Shown piece after piece: positions 46,061 to 58,100 of a stretch of DNA of 64,000 bases; within the stretch, counting starts at the first letter, position 1; the number at the start of each line of letters is the position of its first letter. Location of the stretch: assembly GCA_026419785.1 (NCBI GenBank), contig JAODTK010005682.1, forward strand, positions 62,001 through 126,000, given 5' to 3'. Source of the DNA: Sclerodactyla briareus (taxonomy: Eukaryota; Echinodermata; Holothuroidea; Dendrochirotida; Sclerodactylidae). The position numbers and the translations under genes were made by a program. Under the pieces are notes generated by a model. The model did no database searches. It worked only from the letters and a program-made list of their open reading frames with translations, and was not told the DNA's origin.

Positions 46061-48559
46061 GTGAAATTTGTGTTCAAAATCTAATCATTTTGTGTTCACC
46101 AACCCCGATACTACATAACAAATTTCCATCAAATCGGTCCAGTCTTTTCAGCGAAATCCTGCAACTAGAGTCGGGACACCCATACACACCTACACAATCG
46201 CACTCGCGCGCGCAACACACCACCATGCCTACTTACACCCCAAAGAGACAAGGTATCGCTAAGCTCTCTTCCTGAACTTCGTTAGGCGAGACAAAACAAC
46301 AATCCGGTCACACTGATTGCGACCTCTTTTCGCTCTCCCGTACATGTAGTATAGTAGCTTAAATTCATTCTAATTCCTACTAGCACGGACTACCGCGGTG
46401 GTGCCTATGGTTGTCGTTAGCACAACATATGCTTTCTAGCTATCTACTGTTGTTTATACTTCGCGGCTGAATTAGTCCGATGTTTTCAGTTCCCTCGATG
46501 TGATAAATAGAAAGTACCAAAAGTCGAGTTTTGTTTTCATAAACAAAAACATCAGACGCACTTTGGTCGTTTTGTGAATTTAGATACAATGGGATTTTCC
46601 CGCCGGCAATGCAGATAGAGTAGGCTACCACACGCAATAGGATTTAGTCTGTTGGCAGTTGCACATAGTAGGCCTACTCGAGCGCGAAAGTTGGAATGAA
46701 TATCATGGTAGGGTTTTGTATGGGCCGCAAGCCACGTGCTAGTATAATTCTAATATGCCTACATCCCTTACAAACCTGTCCGCTCGGCCCGATTTATAAC
46801 ATCGAGAACGTGGCTGGACCCCGACTGTGCACTCGTAAAGTGACAGCGTTCCCCCAAAAATTTGAAGTGGGGGGGGACCGTCCCCCCCTAAAACTTTGAT
46901 CAAATAAATTTGAAAATTAAGACCAACATCGACAATTAAACTATCATTATTAATTTGCGGAACATGATGGAATATCGACAATAGATCATAGCAGGCCTAA
47001 ATGAATGTGAAACATGTAAATCTTTCTAAGTTCAACACATGTTGTCCGGTACTGAACCCGTTGCCCCTGGTCCCTGCGATATTCGCAAACTTGTACGAAA
47101 TGCTGTAACCTTGCCCATTTTGGCCAGTCATTTCTAGATCGACTATAAATACTCTTGAGCTGTGCGCTTACCTCGTCAACAAGAAGGAAACTCGAGTCAA
47201 CATTTTTGGCAATTTTTAGGCCCACTATATATTCAACATGGACAATAACAAACCGCTGTATTACAAGGCCACAATAACTCGGCAACGAACGTTTTGAAAG
47301 ATTTAGGTCCTTGAATACGAATAAGGGTGAAAGTGATGCTTGCATTTTTGTTCTGCTTTATGATGAACCATGAAGAAATACCCCAGATGACATGTGGTGA
47401 TGACGTAATCCATTTACTATCTTGCAGTAATTGCTTCAGGTGTTACGGTTCCGGGTGTTTCAAATAAATAACACCAAAACAGCATGAATTTAATGTAATC
47501 AATGTATACTTCAAATTTGAAAACTGGGGGCGGGAAGGGGCTACCTTGGTGAGCATCATAATTACTCAGTCTCGATCAGAAATCGGGGGGGGGGAATGCG
47601 AGGTGTGACACCTTTTCCCCCCCGGGCTCTCCCTCAGTCGGGATTTGCTGTCTCCAAACCCATCTGAATGCATTATCATTCTTCATACTACATTTTATTA
47701 ATACTACGATTTTTTCAGACAGATCCCCATTTTATGACTGTGTACCTCGCTCCAAACAACGCTCAGGAATTGCTTTTCCGGCCATCTGGAGGTTTGTAAA
47801 ACGCCAATATCTTCCTTGTACGCTCCGCGTCAACCAATGGTGACGCTCCGCTCTGATAGTAACACACATCAAGTCCATCAACGTATGGTCTGCGCCCCCC
47901 AATTTGTAGGCTTCCGCCGCCACTGGGGGTAAGTCGACCTCAATTAATGGGAAAATATCGGAAAATTCCTGGCAACCCGATACTTGGGGTGGGTTCAGCC
48001 GATTCACCCCATTATAGATGTATACTATGACGCCAGGGGCCTTTGAACCGCTTCCGACAGAAGACCTTGTGGCTTCGATGTCGAAGATTCGACGACTGGC
48101 TTATACTTAGACCGCAAAGGGTAGTAAAACAAAACAGTGTTGTTTGGTCCAAGTGAGTCCTGCATGTCGGCCAGTCGGGGACCTAGCTTCAACGTACCCC
48201 GGACTCTGCATGCTGTCGGTCGATTCCTGGCGACGTCTCTGAAAAGTACACTTTCGTCCCGCCTTTCGGCGACGCGATGGCTTGTGTGTTAGTCGCACCT
48301 CGATTTTGATGGGGATACTGGCTAACGTCCCAGGCTTGGAATCACGGCCAGTATAGTGGGAAAATTAGCCGATAGTGGGCTGCAGGAGAGCCTGTTTACA
48401 GCATCTTGGAATTTCTCACTGTCGTATTGTTTACAAAAGAACGACCCTCCAATCTCTGACGTTCTGCGGGAGGGAAGGGAACTAAGTTGTTGCTGTCCTT
48501 GGCTGTGCTACGTAGCAAGCCGGCGGGCTCTGGTGTTGATATGCCGAGAGGGTCGGTTT

Positions 48560-49350
48560 GACCGTGATTGGGGTTATCATTGGAATTGAAGTGGCCCATT
48601 GGAATGACTATGAACCAGGAGAAATTTTCCGCCAACTTTTTATTTTCGCCAAAATCAATATGGCCACCAGTGGGGTCGTATGGGTGGGTTTGTCTCAAAC
48701 ATGATCGCGATGCGTCAAAACGTGCAATAGTCCAATCCAAAATGGCTTCTGTCAGAGCGGTCGTTCGACGCCCACTTTTCACCCATTCAAATTTTTTTCA
48801 TTAACGTGACATGTGTGCAAAATTTGGAGAAAAAAAAACCATTGGCAAATTTGCGGAAAAATGATTTTCACAAAGATTCAAAATGGCCGCCATGTGGTGT
48901 TGTATGGGGCGAAAACAACGTTGGTCTTTGAACGATCGCCATGCTTCAAAGCGCAAATCACGAAAAAACTCAGTTTAGGGTGCCAAAAAAAAAAAAATGT
49001 CCGCCGACCTAGGCGGTCGTGCCACGCTCACTTTTTTGATCCATTCAAATTTCCATTAGACATCATGTTGCAAAGTTCCGTATGGTCCGACAAGGCACGA
49101 TGGGAGTTATTGTACAAACACTAAATTCAGTTTCGTTGAAATTCCAATAATTGCCGCCGCCAGAGTGTGCTGCGACGCTCACATTCGAACCACCCGAGAT
49201 TTCGTAAGGGCGCACATGTATGCGAAGTTTCAATCATGTCGATCGGACATTGCGTTAGAGCGTTTTTGCGTTAACACGAAAGTTTCCATCGACGCGGCAG
49301 CATCGCGCTGAGACGAACGGCTCCAAATCCATATATCCCCCGAAGGCGGG
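48560..49350 (+). repeat. Dispersed repeat family B, diverged copies
   Basis: Several sub-blocks with 'aaaatggc.gcc' and 'gacgctcacttttttgatcc', 'aacattcgaaccacccgaga', 'gcgttagagcgtttttgcg' and 'atccatatatcccccgaagg' match family B in order but with greater divergence. CpG is more frequent here than in the other two copies. Confidence 0.55.
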
Positions 49351-49369
49351 GATATGATGTACTTACGCA

Positions 49370-49820
49370 TATCTTGATCAAGCAATAGGTTCTCTGTAAT
49401 GAGAAAGCTACACACAAAATTCCAACTCAATCAACCATTCTACTTTCATTTATTTCGAGATTCTTCAAGTCGACCTCTGTTAATTGACCTCTCACCTTAC
49501 GTACTCGACCCCCAATATAGCGCTCACGTATCATGTTTACGAACTGAAATTGACTAATAATCACTCTTTAAGAGCTCTAACAGGGTACCTTACACCTTTG
49601 GCTCTTGAAGAATGAAACTACCCAGATCATTCTAACTGGATCAGAACAACCCTACTTTTCCATAAAGTTTACTAGGCTTCCAACTCTGACCTCGTTGGTT
49701 ACCTCTGACCGGACCCCAAAACAATAAGATTCACATGTAGCTTACTCTTTGTGTGAACACCGTCACCAAGTATGAGCTCAATCCAGATTGGGGGATCAGT
49801 ACCGCGCTATCGTTCCAATC
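49370..49820 (+). repeat. Dispersed repeat family C, second copy
   Basis: Parallel in order to 34440-34790: 'aatgagaaagctacacacaa', 'caaccattct', 'gaccccaaaacaataagatt' and 'aagtatgagctcaatccaga'. It follows directly on family B here, suggesting the two may be parts of one longer element. Confidence 0.55.
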
Positions 49821-52209
49821 TAAATATTGTAAAAAAAAATAAATTGAACTTTTCCACACCAAATTTTAATTTTTAACCATATCTATCCCCGAGCTAAACA
49901 CCATTAAATGAAAAAAAAAAAAACAAATTATAAAAACCGTGGAATAGCTTATTCTGAGCAGGCATGGTAGGAGAATAACTAACTATCACCATGGCGTCGG
50001 GTTGAGCGTAACTTGTGGGGGCGAGATTTTTCGCGCCCGAAAAACAAAATTGTTGTAGATTACTAGCAACGCGGAGCGCCACCATCGTTAGGCGCGGAGC
50101 GAAGAAGGAAATTTGTTCAGGGTTTTTTAACCCCCCATGGTGGCCGCGTAAAAACGGCCAAAAAAAAAAAAACCCCATGACTCGTTCTAAGCTGTATGTA
50201 TTACAACCTCAAAAATACAGTTTACCACTGTATATATCCTCGCCCCCCTCCCCCCCCCCCAAAAAAAACAATTAGTGGTGGCGCCAGATTTCCCAGGAGG
50301 GGGATCCGGTGACTGACCGAAATTTCGGACACTCACCCTACTCCTATGCCAAAACCACATTTTTGACATCTGAATTACTTGACCCGGATTCTTCTCTCAT
50401 TTCTTTTTCCTGAAATATTTTCCCTTGAAACAATACAAATTTCAAGAGGACTGCTCCATTATGGCAACTGACTGACTCCAATGGGTAAGTCCCGAAGCAG
50501 GGCGCGCCAGGCGTGGTTTTGAATGGTCTGTGGGTCCCCGACGGGGGGGGGCGTTTCATTAGTGATCTTGGTGATAACGATCGGGGAGGGGTCGAAGGGT
50601 TCCCCTCCCTCGGAAATTTTTTGCAACCTGAACCCCCCTCGACCAAATTGTACTATCCTCGTTATATTCTATCTAGCATGAATTATTTATTATTTATTAT
50701 AAATTGAAACGTGCAATCGTAACCGGATTTTTTCATACGTCTCCCCGACGTTCCCCTGCTTGGGGGGGGGGAGGGGCTTTTATGCCCTGGCCTGGCGCCC
50801 CCCCTACCGAAGTAATCCCAACAAAGTGCCTAAAAGGATAATAAACTTTTTGATACTCTTATCTTGGAAAATCTGCAAGTCTATGAAAATGAGGCAAGTG
50901 ACGTCATAAATGATGGACACTCGGCGCTGATTCACTCATTGCGGGTGCATGGATATGATGGATTTGAACGTATCCAGGATTTTTCCGTTTTTTCCCGGTC
51001 GGGCAACTTCGAAATATGCCAGAGGTGGAACTCGTGTGAGAATCCAATAGAGGAATAACATAGTAACGCTAACACTGGCAGTGTCTTATATTTCTCTATT
51101 GCCCCAAATCGCATTAGTATCGCGATGCATCTCGCAATGATCCGAAACCAAGTCAGCCCTCAACAACTCCTAAAAACTTCTCAAATCAACAGTTAGTAAT
51201 AACCACCATCTACCAAGAGGGCTAAACTTCCCCAAATACCCCTAACGTGTACCCATACAACTCTACAGTGGACAGATACCCAATAAAAACATGTACCAAT
51301 TTTGCCCGGAGACTCTTCGGAAGAGTAAAAGTCACGTGGTCGTGTCTATAAATCTGTTTGAAATTGTGTGTGGAAGTTGGCCGACAAATCCTGCCTCCAA
51401 CATACTGATTAATGCACACACCCTTTCGTTGGACTAGCAAATGCATGTATTTATAGGTGTGTATAGATACGTGCAACCGTCATCTCTTCACGAGATTTCT
51501 TGAAAACCATGTTTTTGGAACAATTTGTGGGTAACTTTAAAAAGATTAATTTTATTTAGGTTAAAAATTGGGTTACTGGCACATTTTAACCCAGTCGCCG
51601 TCTCTCATTTGCCCGAATGGACAATTTCTTTGCCCCGAATTGGGGGGGGGGGGGGGGGGGGGCTATCCCATCACACACCAACCTCTGGATTGTGCTGTCA
51701 GTGATTTTCCAGTAACCGTACTTACTTTAGCCAGTGGTAGGCAACCTTTTTGTTACGGTGACCCCAAAAGGGTAAGAAAGCTTGCTAGCGCGGACCAACA
51801 AATTAATCATTGGCGCGTACATGATGACCGAAACTTTGGTTTTCAACCCTCTAATTGCAGAACTATCGCACTTTCCGGATAAGTTTTTGTCACAGAACAC
51901 ACAGCATCGCTAATATTTTTCAAATATTTGGCCGAAATTGGTGGGATTTTTCCATTTGCCCTTCAAAATTAATTTCCCCTCCCAAATTATTATGATCAAT
52001 TACACTACGTCCTAAACACTTCTTCATACACTATCTCCATTTCGTCTATGTCCTCTGCAAAGGCTTTTTAACAATAATAGTCTGAGCTTCGTTACACGTG
52101 AGGAAGGGCCGCGCGCCTGTTTGCGTCGTTAGATATGGTCTGCCAAGGGTACGCACAGCTGACTTAAAACTGCTAGATTCACTTTTGCCTCCTCCTGCAA
52201 GGATCAGAA

Positions 52210-52611
52210 ATGGCCACTCAGCCTTCTAAACCTCCGTCGTTCGAGATTTTCCTGCAATGTTGGGCGGCCTGCACTCATACGTCCAAGAACCATTTCGGTG
52301 AAACACGCCTCCCCCCAGACCTAGCCAATTGGGTAATGAACAAACAACTTCAAGAGGGCAATTTCCAACTGTTTGTCCGGCATCATAGGTTCTCTGCACA
52401 CCGGCTAACCTCCATCGATGCCTGTTGTTGGCGCATTGGAAGGAGTTTGAACAGAACAAGTAAGCTGCAAGAGACTACATCCCAGCTCTTTATCACGACC
52501 CTGGCCGACTTTTCCGAATCGTGGTCGGCATATCGGCAACTTATCTATTCTAAGTTCAAGCTACAAATCGGTTCGTTCGGCACGGACTTTCGGATGCGCA
52601 CAGATCGCTAG
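52210..52611 (+). CDS. Unrecognised ORF of 133 codons
   Basis: The ATG has a good context (agaaATGGCC) and the frame stays open for 133 codons without low-complexity sequence. The product is rich in Trp, His, Phe and Gln near its N-terminus (PPSFEIFLQCWAACTHTSKN) and matches no family I know. No splice partner or repeat relationship was seen. It could be a single-exon gene, a first exon, a transposon fragment or chance. A second open frame of 109 codons begins 11 bases after its stop (52622-52951). Confidence 0.25.
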   Translation: MATQPSKPPSFEIFLQCWAACTHTSKNHFGETRLPPDLANWVMNKQLQEGNFQLFVRHHRFSAHRLTSIDACCWRIGRSLNRTSKLQETTSQLFITTLADFSESWSAYRQLIYSKFKLQIGSFGTDFRMRTDR

Positions 52612-53544
52612 CCCCCTGCGTATGATTCTAACCCAGGATCAGGATCACCTGTTGATTTCACAACAAATACAAACTCCAGGCGAAGTCTTACGCCGTTGCG
52701 CAATGCGCATAACCACAACCAAGTCAACACGTAAATCTGGTGACGACCTTGGGAAATCGGAGATCACAATACTAGAATCGTTTCCGTTATTGTTATATAT
52801 TACGGGAAGAAGCCTAATTATCTTCTTCACTATCAAGCAACGAAGGCAAGTCCGAGTCACTTGTCATTTTTGCCTTTTTATGCCGTTTTTTTTCAACAAA
52901 ACCGAAATTCAATTATGGATCGGCACAGGCTGGGCTCCACACCAAGCATAGGCCTATGCTTAGGCCTAATTATGATTATTGGAGCCGAACTTTAGCTAGC
53001 CTAGTCTAGGGCCTATACCAGGTTCGCACAATTAATGCGGAGCGACTTGTGCTCACGCACACAAGCTATTGTCTAGCTTGAGTAGTTTTATCATTCAGTG
53101 CAAGTCTGCCATTTACTCTGGGTCATCGACTTACACACACTAAGACGTGACCAATCGGGAGTTGCAGGGCAGGATTAAACTATTAAATCGAGGCTCGACC
53201 GGGCTTAGCCTAGGCCTATCCGCCGATAACCTTCAAACTCTACCCTCAAAAGTGGAGCCCCAGGGACGATTTTAAACCTATTGTTATTATAGATTAGAGA
53301 CACTTTGAGAACCACTGTTTGCCAGCCAAGGACTTTTTTTTTTCAACAAAAATCCACCCTAAGAAAGACCACACACTGATGACTAATTTTTTTCAACCCT
53401 AATATTTGTTAGTGATTGACTTATAATCACCCCAGTAATAGTAATACATGTATCCTAACCCTGCTAACTCTCTCTCCGATTTTACCGGGAGACTCCCAGT
53501 TTTTTTGATCCCCATCTCCCCGCCTCTGCGGGGGGGTAATTCCC

Positions 53545-53901
53545 TTAAGTATTTTCTGAAGACCACTTCACAGAGTTAGTTCTAAAGAATGATTCATGAT
53601 GATTTGTGTCGAAGTCATAGGGGATGACCGCATTTGACTTATCGAAAGTACTGGTGCCAGACAGAACATCTTTTCCACTTCCTGCCGGAAATTCGATCGT
53701 ACCATCACAAACTGTACAGATTCCCTTCCCATGTGCCCCCATACTTATCACAATAACATCCGAAAACATGGGATAGTGGTTGCGTTTTCCATTAGTAGTG
53801 ACAGTTAATATAAGCTTTCCGTGCTTTAGCCAGCCCCTATTTGTGCGAAAATGTCGCATAAACAGCGACAATGTCCGCATCAAAAAAATCTGACGCAGCA
53901 A
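53545..53901 (-). CDS. Unrecognised ORF of 118 codons
   Basis: The - strand frame contains a stretch with balanced composition (KHGKLILTVTTNGKRNHYPM and onward, ending SVKWSSENT and stop) that looks more protein-like than most frames in the window. I recognise no domain. A C..C pair (ICTVCDG) is present. No clear splice sites were found around it, and length alone does not exclude chance. Confidence 0.2.
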   Translation of the reverse strand: MLRQIFLMRTLSLFMRHFRTNRGWLKHGKLILTVTTNGKRNHYPMFSDVIVISMGAHGKGICTVCDGTIEFPAGSGKDVLSGTSTFDKSNAVIPYDFDTNHHESFFRTNSVKWSSENT

Positions 53902-54436
53902 TCTATGCGGGTGTAAATTTTAATGAATCCCTGCCAGAAATTCCACCAAAACTTTGGCAGTTTTTCCTGGACCGAACATCCTAATTGTCCTTTTCGCAAT
54001 CGGACTTCCTTCAACACAATTCAAACGTTACTTTTAATTGTCGCCGCGGTCTCCCTCCGCGCTGGTTACCCACAGCCTGGACTATAGCCTACTTTTTCAT
54101 GCACAAATCGGACATGACGTGTTAACTACTATGGCGTGTTCCATCATCCTATTCCTTCCCGTACTCAAACTTTCTTTCCCACTGTTGATTGGCATGGGCA
54201 ATTTCCCAATGGCGCCCCTCAGGGCAAATCAACGTCCCCAGTGTGACAAATTATGGAGAAATTAGGAAGTTGTTAAAAATTGGAACGTCAAATTATAGAG
54301 ATCTACGAATCTGTTAATAATGTTGGCACGGCAACTGTCGCAATGCTCAACAGCTGTTTTGTGGAATTCATTTGCAAACTACTAAACTCACACGCGTGCA
54401 TTTTCTAGTAATAACGTTCTTCTGGCTCCACTACAC

Positions 54437-54464
54437 CGCTCGGTATTTTTCAAATACCCGAGCG
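54437..54464. other. Imperfect hairpin
   Basis: CGCTCGGTATTT and AAATACCCGAGCG pair with a single bulged C and a 3-base loop. It lies in the otherwise featureless 53.9-55.6 kb interval, apart from TAGGCCTA-type words upstream. It may mark a small transposon. Confidence 0.7.
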
Positions 54465-56070
54465 CCGAATCGATTTGCGGGCGACTAGGTGAGCTATAAA
54501 TTATAGCCCATGTCCACTGGTTGGTGTGAGTATTAACGCAATGCAGCCCTCAATGAGATCGAAGTTAAAACATGGTAAAGAAATACAATAAAACTACGAA
54601 AAAGTAACAAACTAGTGGTACATGTTCATCAACATTTTTTCGCGTTTTCATTAGGGGAGAAATCCAATCAAATATCGCACTAGTGCGATCTAGGCACTTT
54701 TCATATTCCAAAAAAGGGGAGGGACACCCTCCCTATAAACCCCCCTTCCCCACCCGGCCACAGAACCAGTAATGTGGCATTGATTAAAACATCCTCGGCT
54801 AACACCTGAAAACCGTAAGGAATTTGCTATGGGAGGAAGCTGACCGAATCACTCTCTTCTCCCCTGGGAGCATGCTCACTTTAACTAAAACTGCTTATTA
54901 CACCCATTGTAAACAGTTGAAAAACAAACAGATCTCGACTTCACACGGGGCCAGGATGAATACGCAATATCATATTTCAGTGCACATATTCAGCGACTGA
55001 TCATCAACAGTGATAATTACAGATCGGCACCCACATGTCATGGCCTTTTGTGACACATGTCTTCACTGTTTTTCCATATTAGGACTAGTATAAGCAATGG
55101 TTACGGTCCTCAGCTTGGGCCGGATCGATGAAAGCAGTCAATGAAAATCACTAAGGCCTTCGCTTCCTGTTAGTAAAAGTAAAACTATACACTTTTATGT
55201 TTCGCACAATGAATGGATGTTCTGAATTCAACGATGTGATTTGTTCAGGAAATGATGCCTGGGGACCTTTGCCACATGTGTCATAAAAGATTCATATACT
55301 CCACACTCTTTTATTACTTTTACAGGTAGTAGTGCACCCACACTATATTAAATTCACCCATAAATTAGTTCTATCCACACTGTAACTGAACTGACCTGTG
55401 AAGATGTTGTGGCGCGGCGAAACTTGTGGAAGACTGATGTGATGGTGGACAGCTGTTAACAGAGTTATTTCTTGTGTATTGTTTCTGTACATGCAAACAG
55501 TCCCTGCTCGCGTGACTTACATGGCATCAATGGCATGAATTATGCAGTCGTACTGAGAAATGAAAAACCATGAATTTTAAAAGAAACTGCTCGCGCCTGG
55601 AATTTACCTGGATTTACCTATGTCCATCCTCTGAAGGAATGGCCTAAAGGATAGTAGGTTTTTTTCAACCCTTGAAGATCCTACTAGCTCTCCTAGACGG
55701 CTCTTGATATGTTGGGGTGGGTGCATTCACTTCCCTGCAGCTCATTTCAAGTCTTCCAAATACGCTTGAAGTAAGTATGTTGCCGGACTTCTAATCTTAC
55801 TGGCAGTGTCGGATGTCCTCTCTCCTGCTGTGGCTTCTCGTACTTGTTTCCCCCCACAAATTTGATGCTAACGGCAATAATTCCCCGGTGTTCTCATGAA
55901 TATTTACTAGTTTGCGTTCTGAGTGCATGCCGCTTTTCCTAGGGTCGTTAAGTTGAAGCTCCTTGTACCTCTCGCTCTCTCCATAGCTGTGATTCTGACT
56001 ACCTGGTCCTAGTTTTGTTACCTTCTTTGAATATCTTCCATTAATTTAATATCTGTCGCCAGATACGGTC

Positions 56071-56283
56071 TCAGACCGCAACACAATAGTCCAGATGGGG
56101 CCTAACCAGCGCCTTGTATAGCGTGAGTATAATGTCTTTGTCGAAGTTGGTAAAGTTCCTCTTGATGATGTTAACCACTCCATTTGCCTTTTTGCTGCTT
56201 CTGACATGCTTGCTACTTCCTTGTTTTGCTAACATTCTCAGAGCCTTCTCCTCGTCTTTACCGCTTAGTTCTGTCCCATTCAT
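56071..56283 (-). pseudogene. LINE reverse transcriptase C-terminal remnant
   Basis: A 70-codon open part carries SSKHVRSSKKANGVVNIIKR followed by NFTNFDKDIILTLYKALVRP and HLDYC. This is the conserved thumb-region pattern of CR1-type reverse transcriptases (..A.K.LG.I.R.F..K......LYK.LVRP.LDY). A frameshift follows immediately after DYCVAV; the next frame continues RPYLATDIKLMEDIQRR. Confidence 0.9.
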
Positions 56284-57695
56284 GTACTATTTGTACATCG
56301 GATTCCTATGTTTGAAATGAAGGACTGAACACTTATCTATGTTGAATGACGTTTGCCATTTTTGTTGTCCATTGCAGAGTTTGTTGAGGTCCGCTTGTAG
56401 ACGACCTGTCTCCTGCCCTCACTATGGTCTTAAAACTTTAGTATCATCTGCCAAATTTGCTTACTCGGGTTACATTTTATGTCCGATATCATTCTGACTA
56501 TCGTGAAACGAGATTGGTCCAAGTTGATCCCTGCACACTGAGCATTGTCACTTTCCTTCCCCCCAATTCTGAATTCCTACTCCTTCAAGTCCCACTCTCT
56601 GCTTCCTGTCTCTCAACCATCTCCAGCCAGGATAAAACTGGACCCTCGATACCCATGTGCTTTGACCTTGTGATCAGTCTTTTTTATGAGGTACTGTATT
56701 GATGCCTTCCTCAGGTCCAAATACACAACATCAACTGGAATGCCTCTGTCCACATAACTCGTTTAGTTTGGCCCATAAACAGTTTAACATGCAACATTTT
56801 GTAAACCCGACTTCCCCTTTCTAAAACCATGCTGTTGTCCCCGACCAATGTATTTCCTTTCCTTCCAGGTGGCCCAACAATACTTCTCTTATATTTTTTC
56901 CATCCCCTTGCATGGTATTGACGTTCGGTTTGTAATGGTCTATATAATTGAACTCTGACTACTCCTTTTTATGACAATTGTGTTATGTTTGCTGTTTTCC
57001 CATCATCGGAATAGCGGTGTCCTCTAATGATTTCTGTACATAACATAGTTTCCGGATTTCCGTTGCAGCTTCCTCAAAACTCTGCGCTATTCCCTCTGGC
57101 CCATTCTTTAAACCATGCTCCTTCCTTAGTTTGCCAATACCATTTCCTCTGAAATGTTTACCTCCTCGTGTTGATCACATGCGATATTTATCATTGTTCC
57201 GCTGTGTATTTTTTCATTCCTCTTTGGTGATACTGTGCTGAAAAGGTATTTAATGCTCTTGTCTCTGCTGTTTTCTTTTTGGTTGATAAGAACTTTCCTT
57301 GGTATAATTTTATTGGTCCGACTTTGTCTTTTCACTTTTTGTTGGAACGTACTACATATAAAGTTTCTTCGGTTCTCCTTAATTTTGTTTTGCTAATAAT
57401 CGTCTTCGAAGTTTTTTTCTTCGCTAGTGTAACTACTCTCTTTACCTCTCTCTGGCATTCTTGGAGTATGCCCATTGGATGCTGTCATCTGGTTTCTCTA
57501 GGTCTTCCCGCGCCCTTCTCCTTTTTCAACACTGTTCTTTTCACCTCCTTTGTCCATCCACTTTGGGCATTTCCTATTCTTGTTCCTTTCGTTTCGGGCA
57601 CATTATTCCTCCTTGTTCATTGTCTCCTCTTAAAGTGATCCCACATTCCTTCACTGATTTTTCTTCCTTCAAAGTTCTCTGCGCAATTTATCTTT

Positions 57696-58094
57696 CTAAG
57701 CTCTTTCTTGATTTCGGACCATATTGCTTTTGCTCTCCTCCTCGGGTTTTTCCTGCTGCAGTCGTATCTTGTTACCCTTGTCTGATGATCGTTTTCTCCA
57801 ACTTAGACAGTTGTGCTCGCTGTTTCCCATATGTTCTCTGACTTCCATACTGTCAATCATTTCCTCCTCTGTTTTCAAGATTAGGGTCAAGTATGTTTTC
57901 CTTTCTTGTGGGTTCCAGAACATTTTGGGCCAGAAATATCCTGCACATTTGTAAGAATTCGTTGCTTCGAAGTATGAGACTGCTTCAGCAGTCCCATCTA
58001 TATCTGGGGAGTTGAAGTCCCCTGCTAATACTATTCTTTCGGGTTGCTGAGGTTGATACCTGGATGCTATCCAGAAAGTTTTCTTCTTCCTCAA
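57696..58094 (-). pseudogene. LINE endonuclease domain remnant
   Basis: A 132-codon open part of the CR1-like LINE covers the second half of the apurinic-type endonuclease. GDFN and SEHN correspond to the conserved GDFN and SDHN catalytic motifs. The first half of the endonuclease and the start codon are missing. The frame is lost toward the reverse transcriptase. Confidence 0.85.
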
Positions 58095-58100
58095 GCTTAG

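Larger units (their letters stand above)
43241..52209. other. Repeat-rich interval without recognisable genes
   Basis: Holds family B copies (44530-44990, 48560-49350), the inverted copy of family A (45000-46060), and family C (49370-49820). It also holds several G/C tracts and a 'ggcggcggaagc' followed by 'aattgggggg' type repeat near 47880-47930. Open frames up to 128 codons overlap these repeats and have no recognisable domains. Confidence 0.5.
55610..58100 (-). mobile_element. CR1-like non-LTR retrotransposon (LINE), decayed
   Basis: On the - strand, an endonuclease remnant (RIVLAGDFNSPDID, then LTLILKTEEEMIDSMEVREH, then GNSEHNCLSW) is followed by reverse transcriptase pieces. These are IIPRKVLINQKENSRDKSIK, VDVVYLDLRKA with TVPHK, and NWLRDRKQRV-like sequence. 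Further pieces are NGQQKWQTSFNIDKCSVLHF, NIIKRNFTNFDKDIILTLYK and ALVRPHLDYCVAV, and last the C-terminal RPYLATDIKLMEDIQRR. The order is that of CR1/L2-type LINEs. Stops, frameshifts and an internal deletion before the catalytic YLDLRKA motif make it inactive. The 5' end is truncated or outside recognition near 58.1 kb and the 3' end lies near 55.6 kb. Confidence 0.93.

Noticed and set aside
47732-48298. Open frames of 91 and 63 codons on the - strand
   Set aside because: The segment contains the 'ggcggcggaagc...aattgggggg' repeat type, and the peptides match nothing recognisable.
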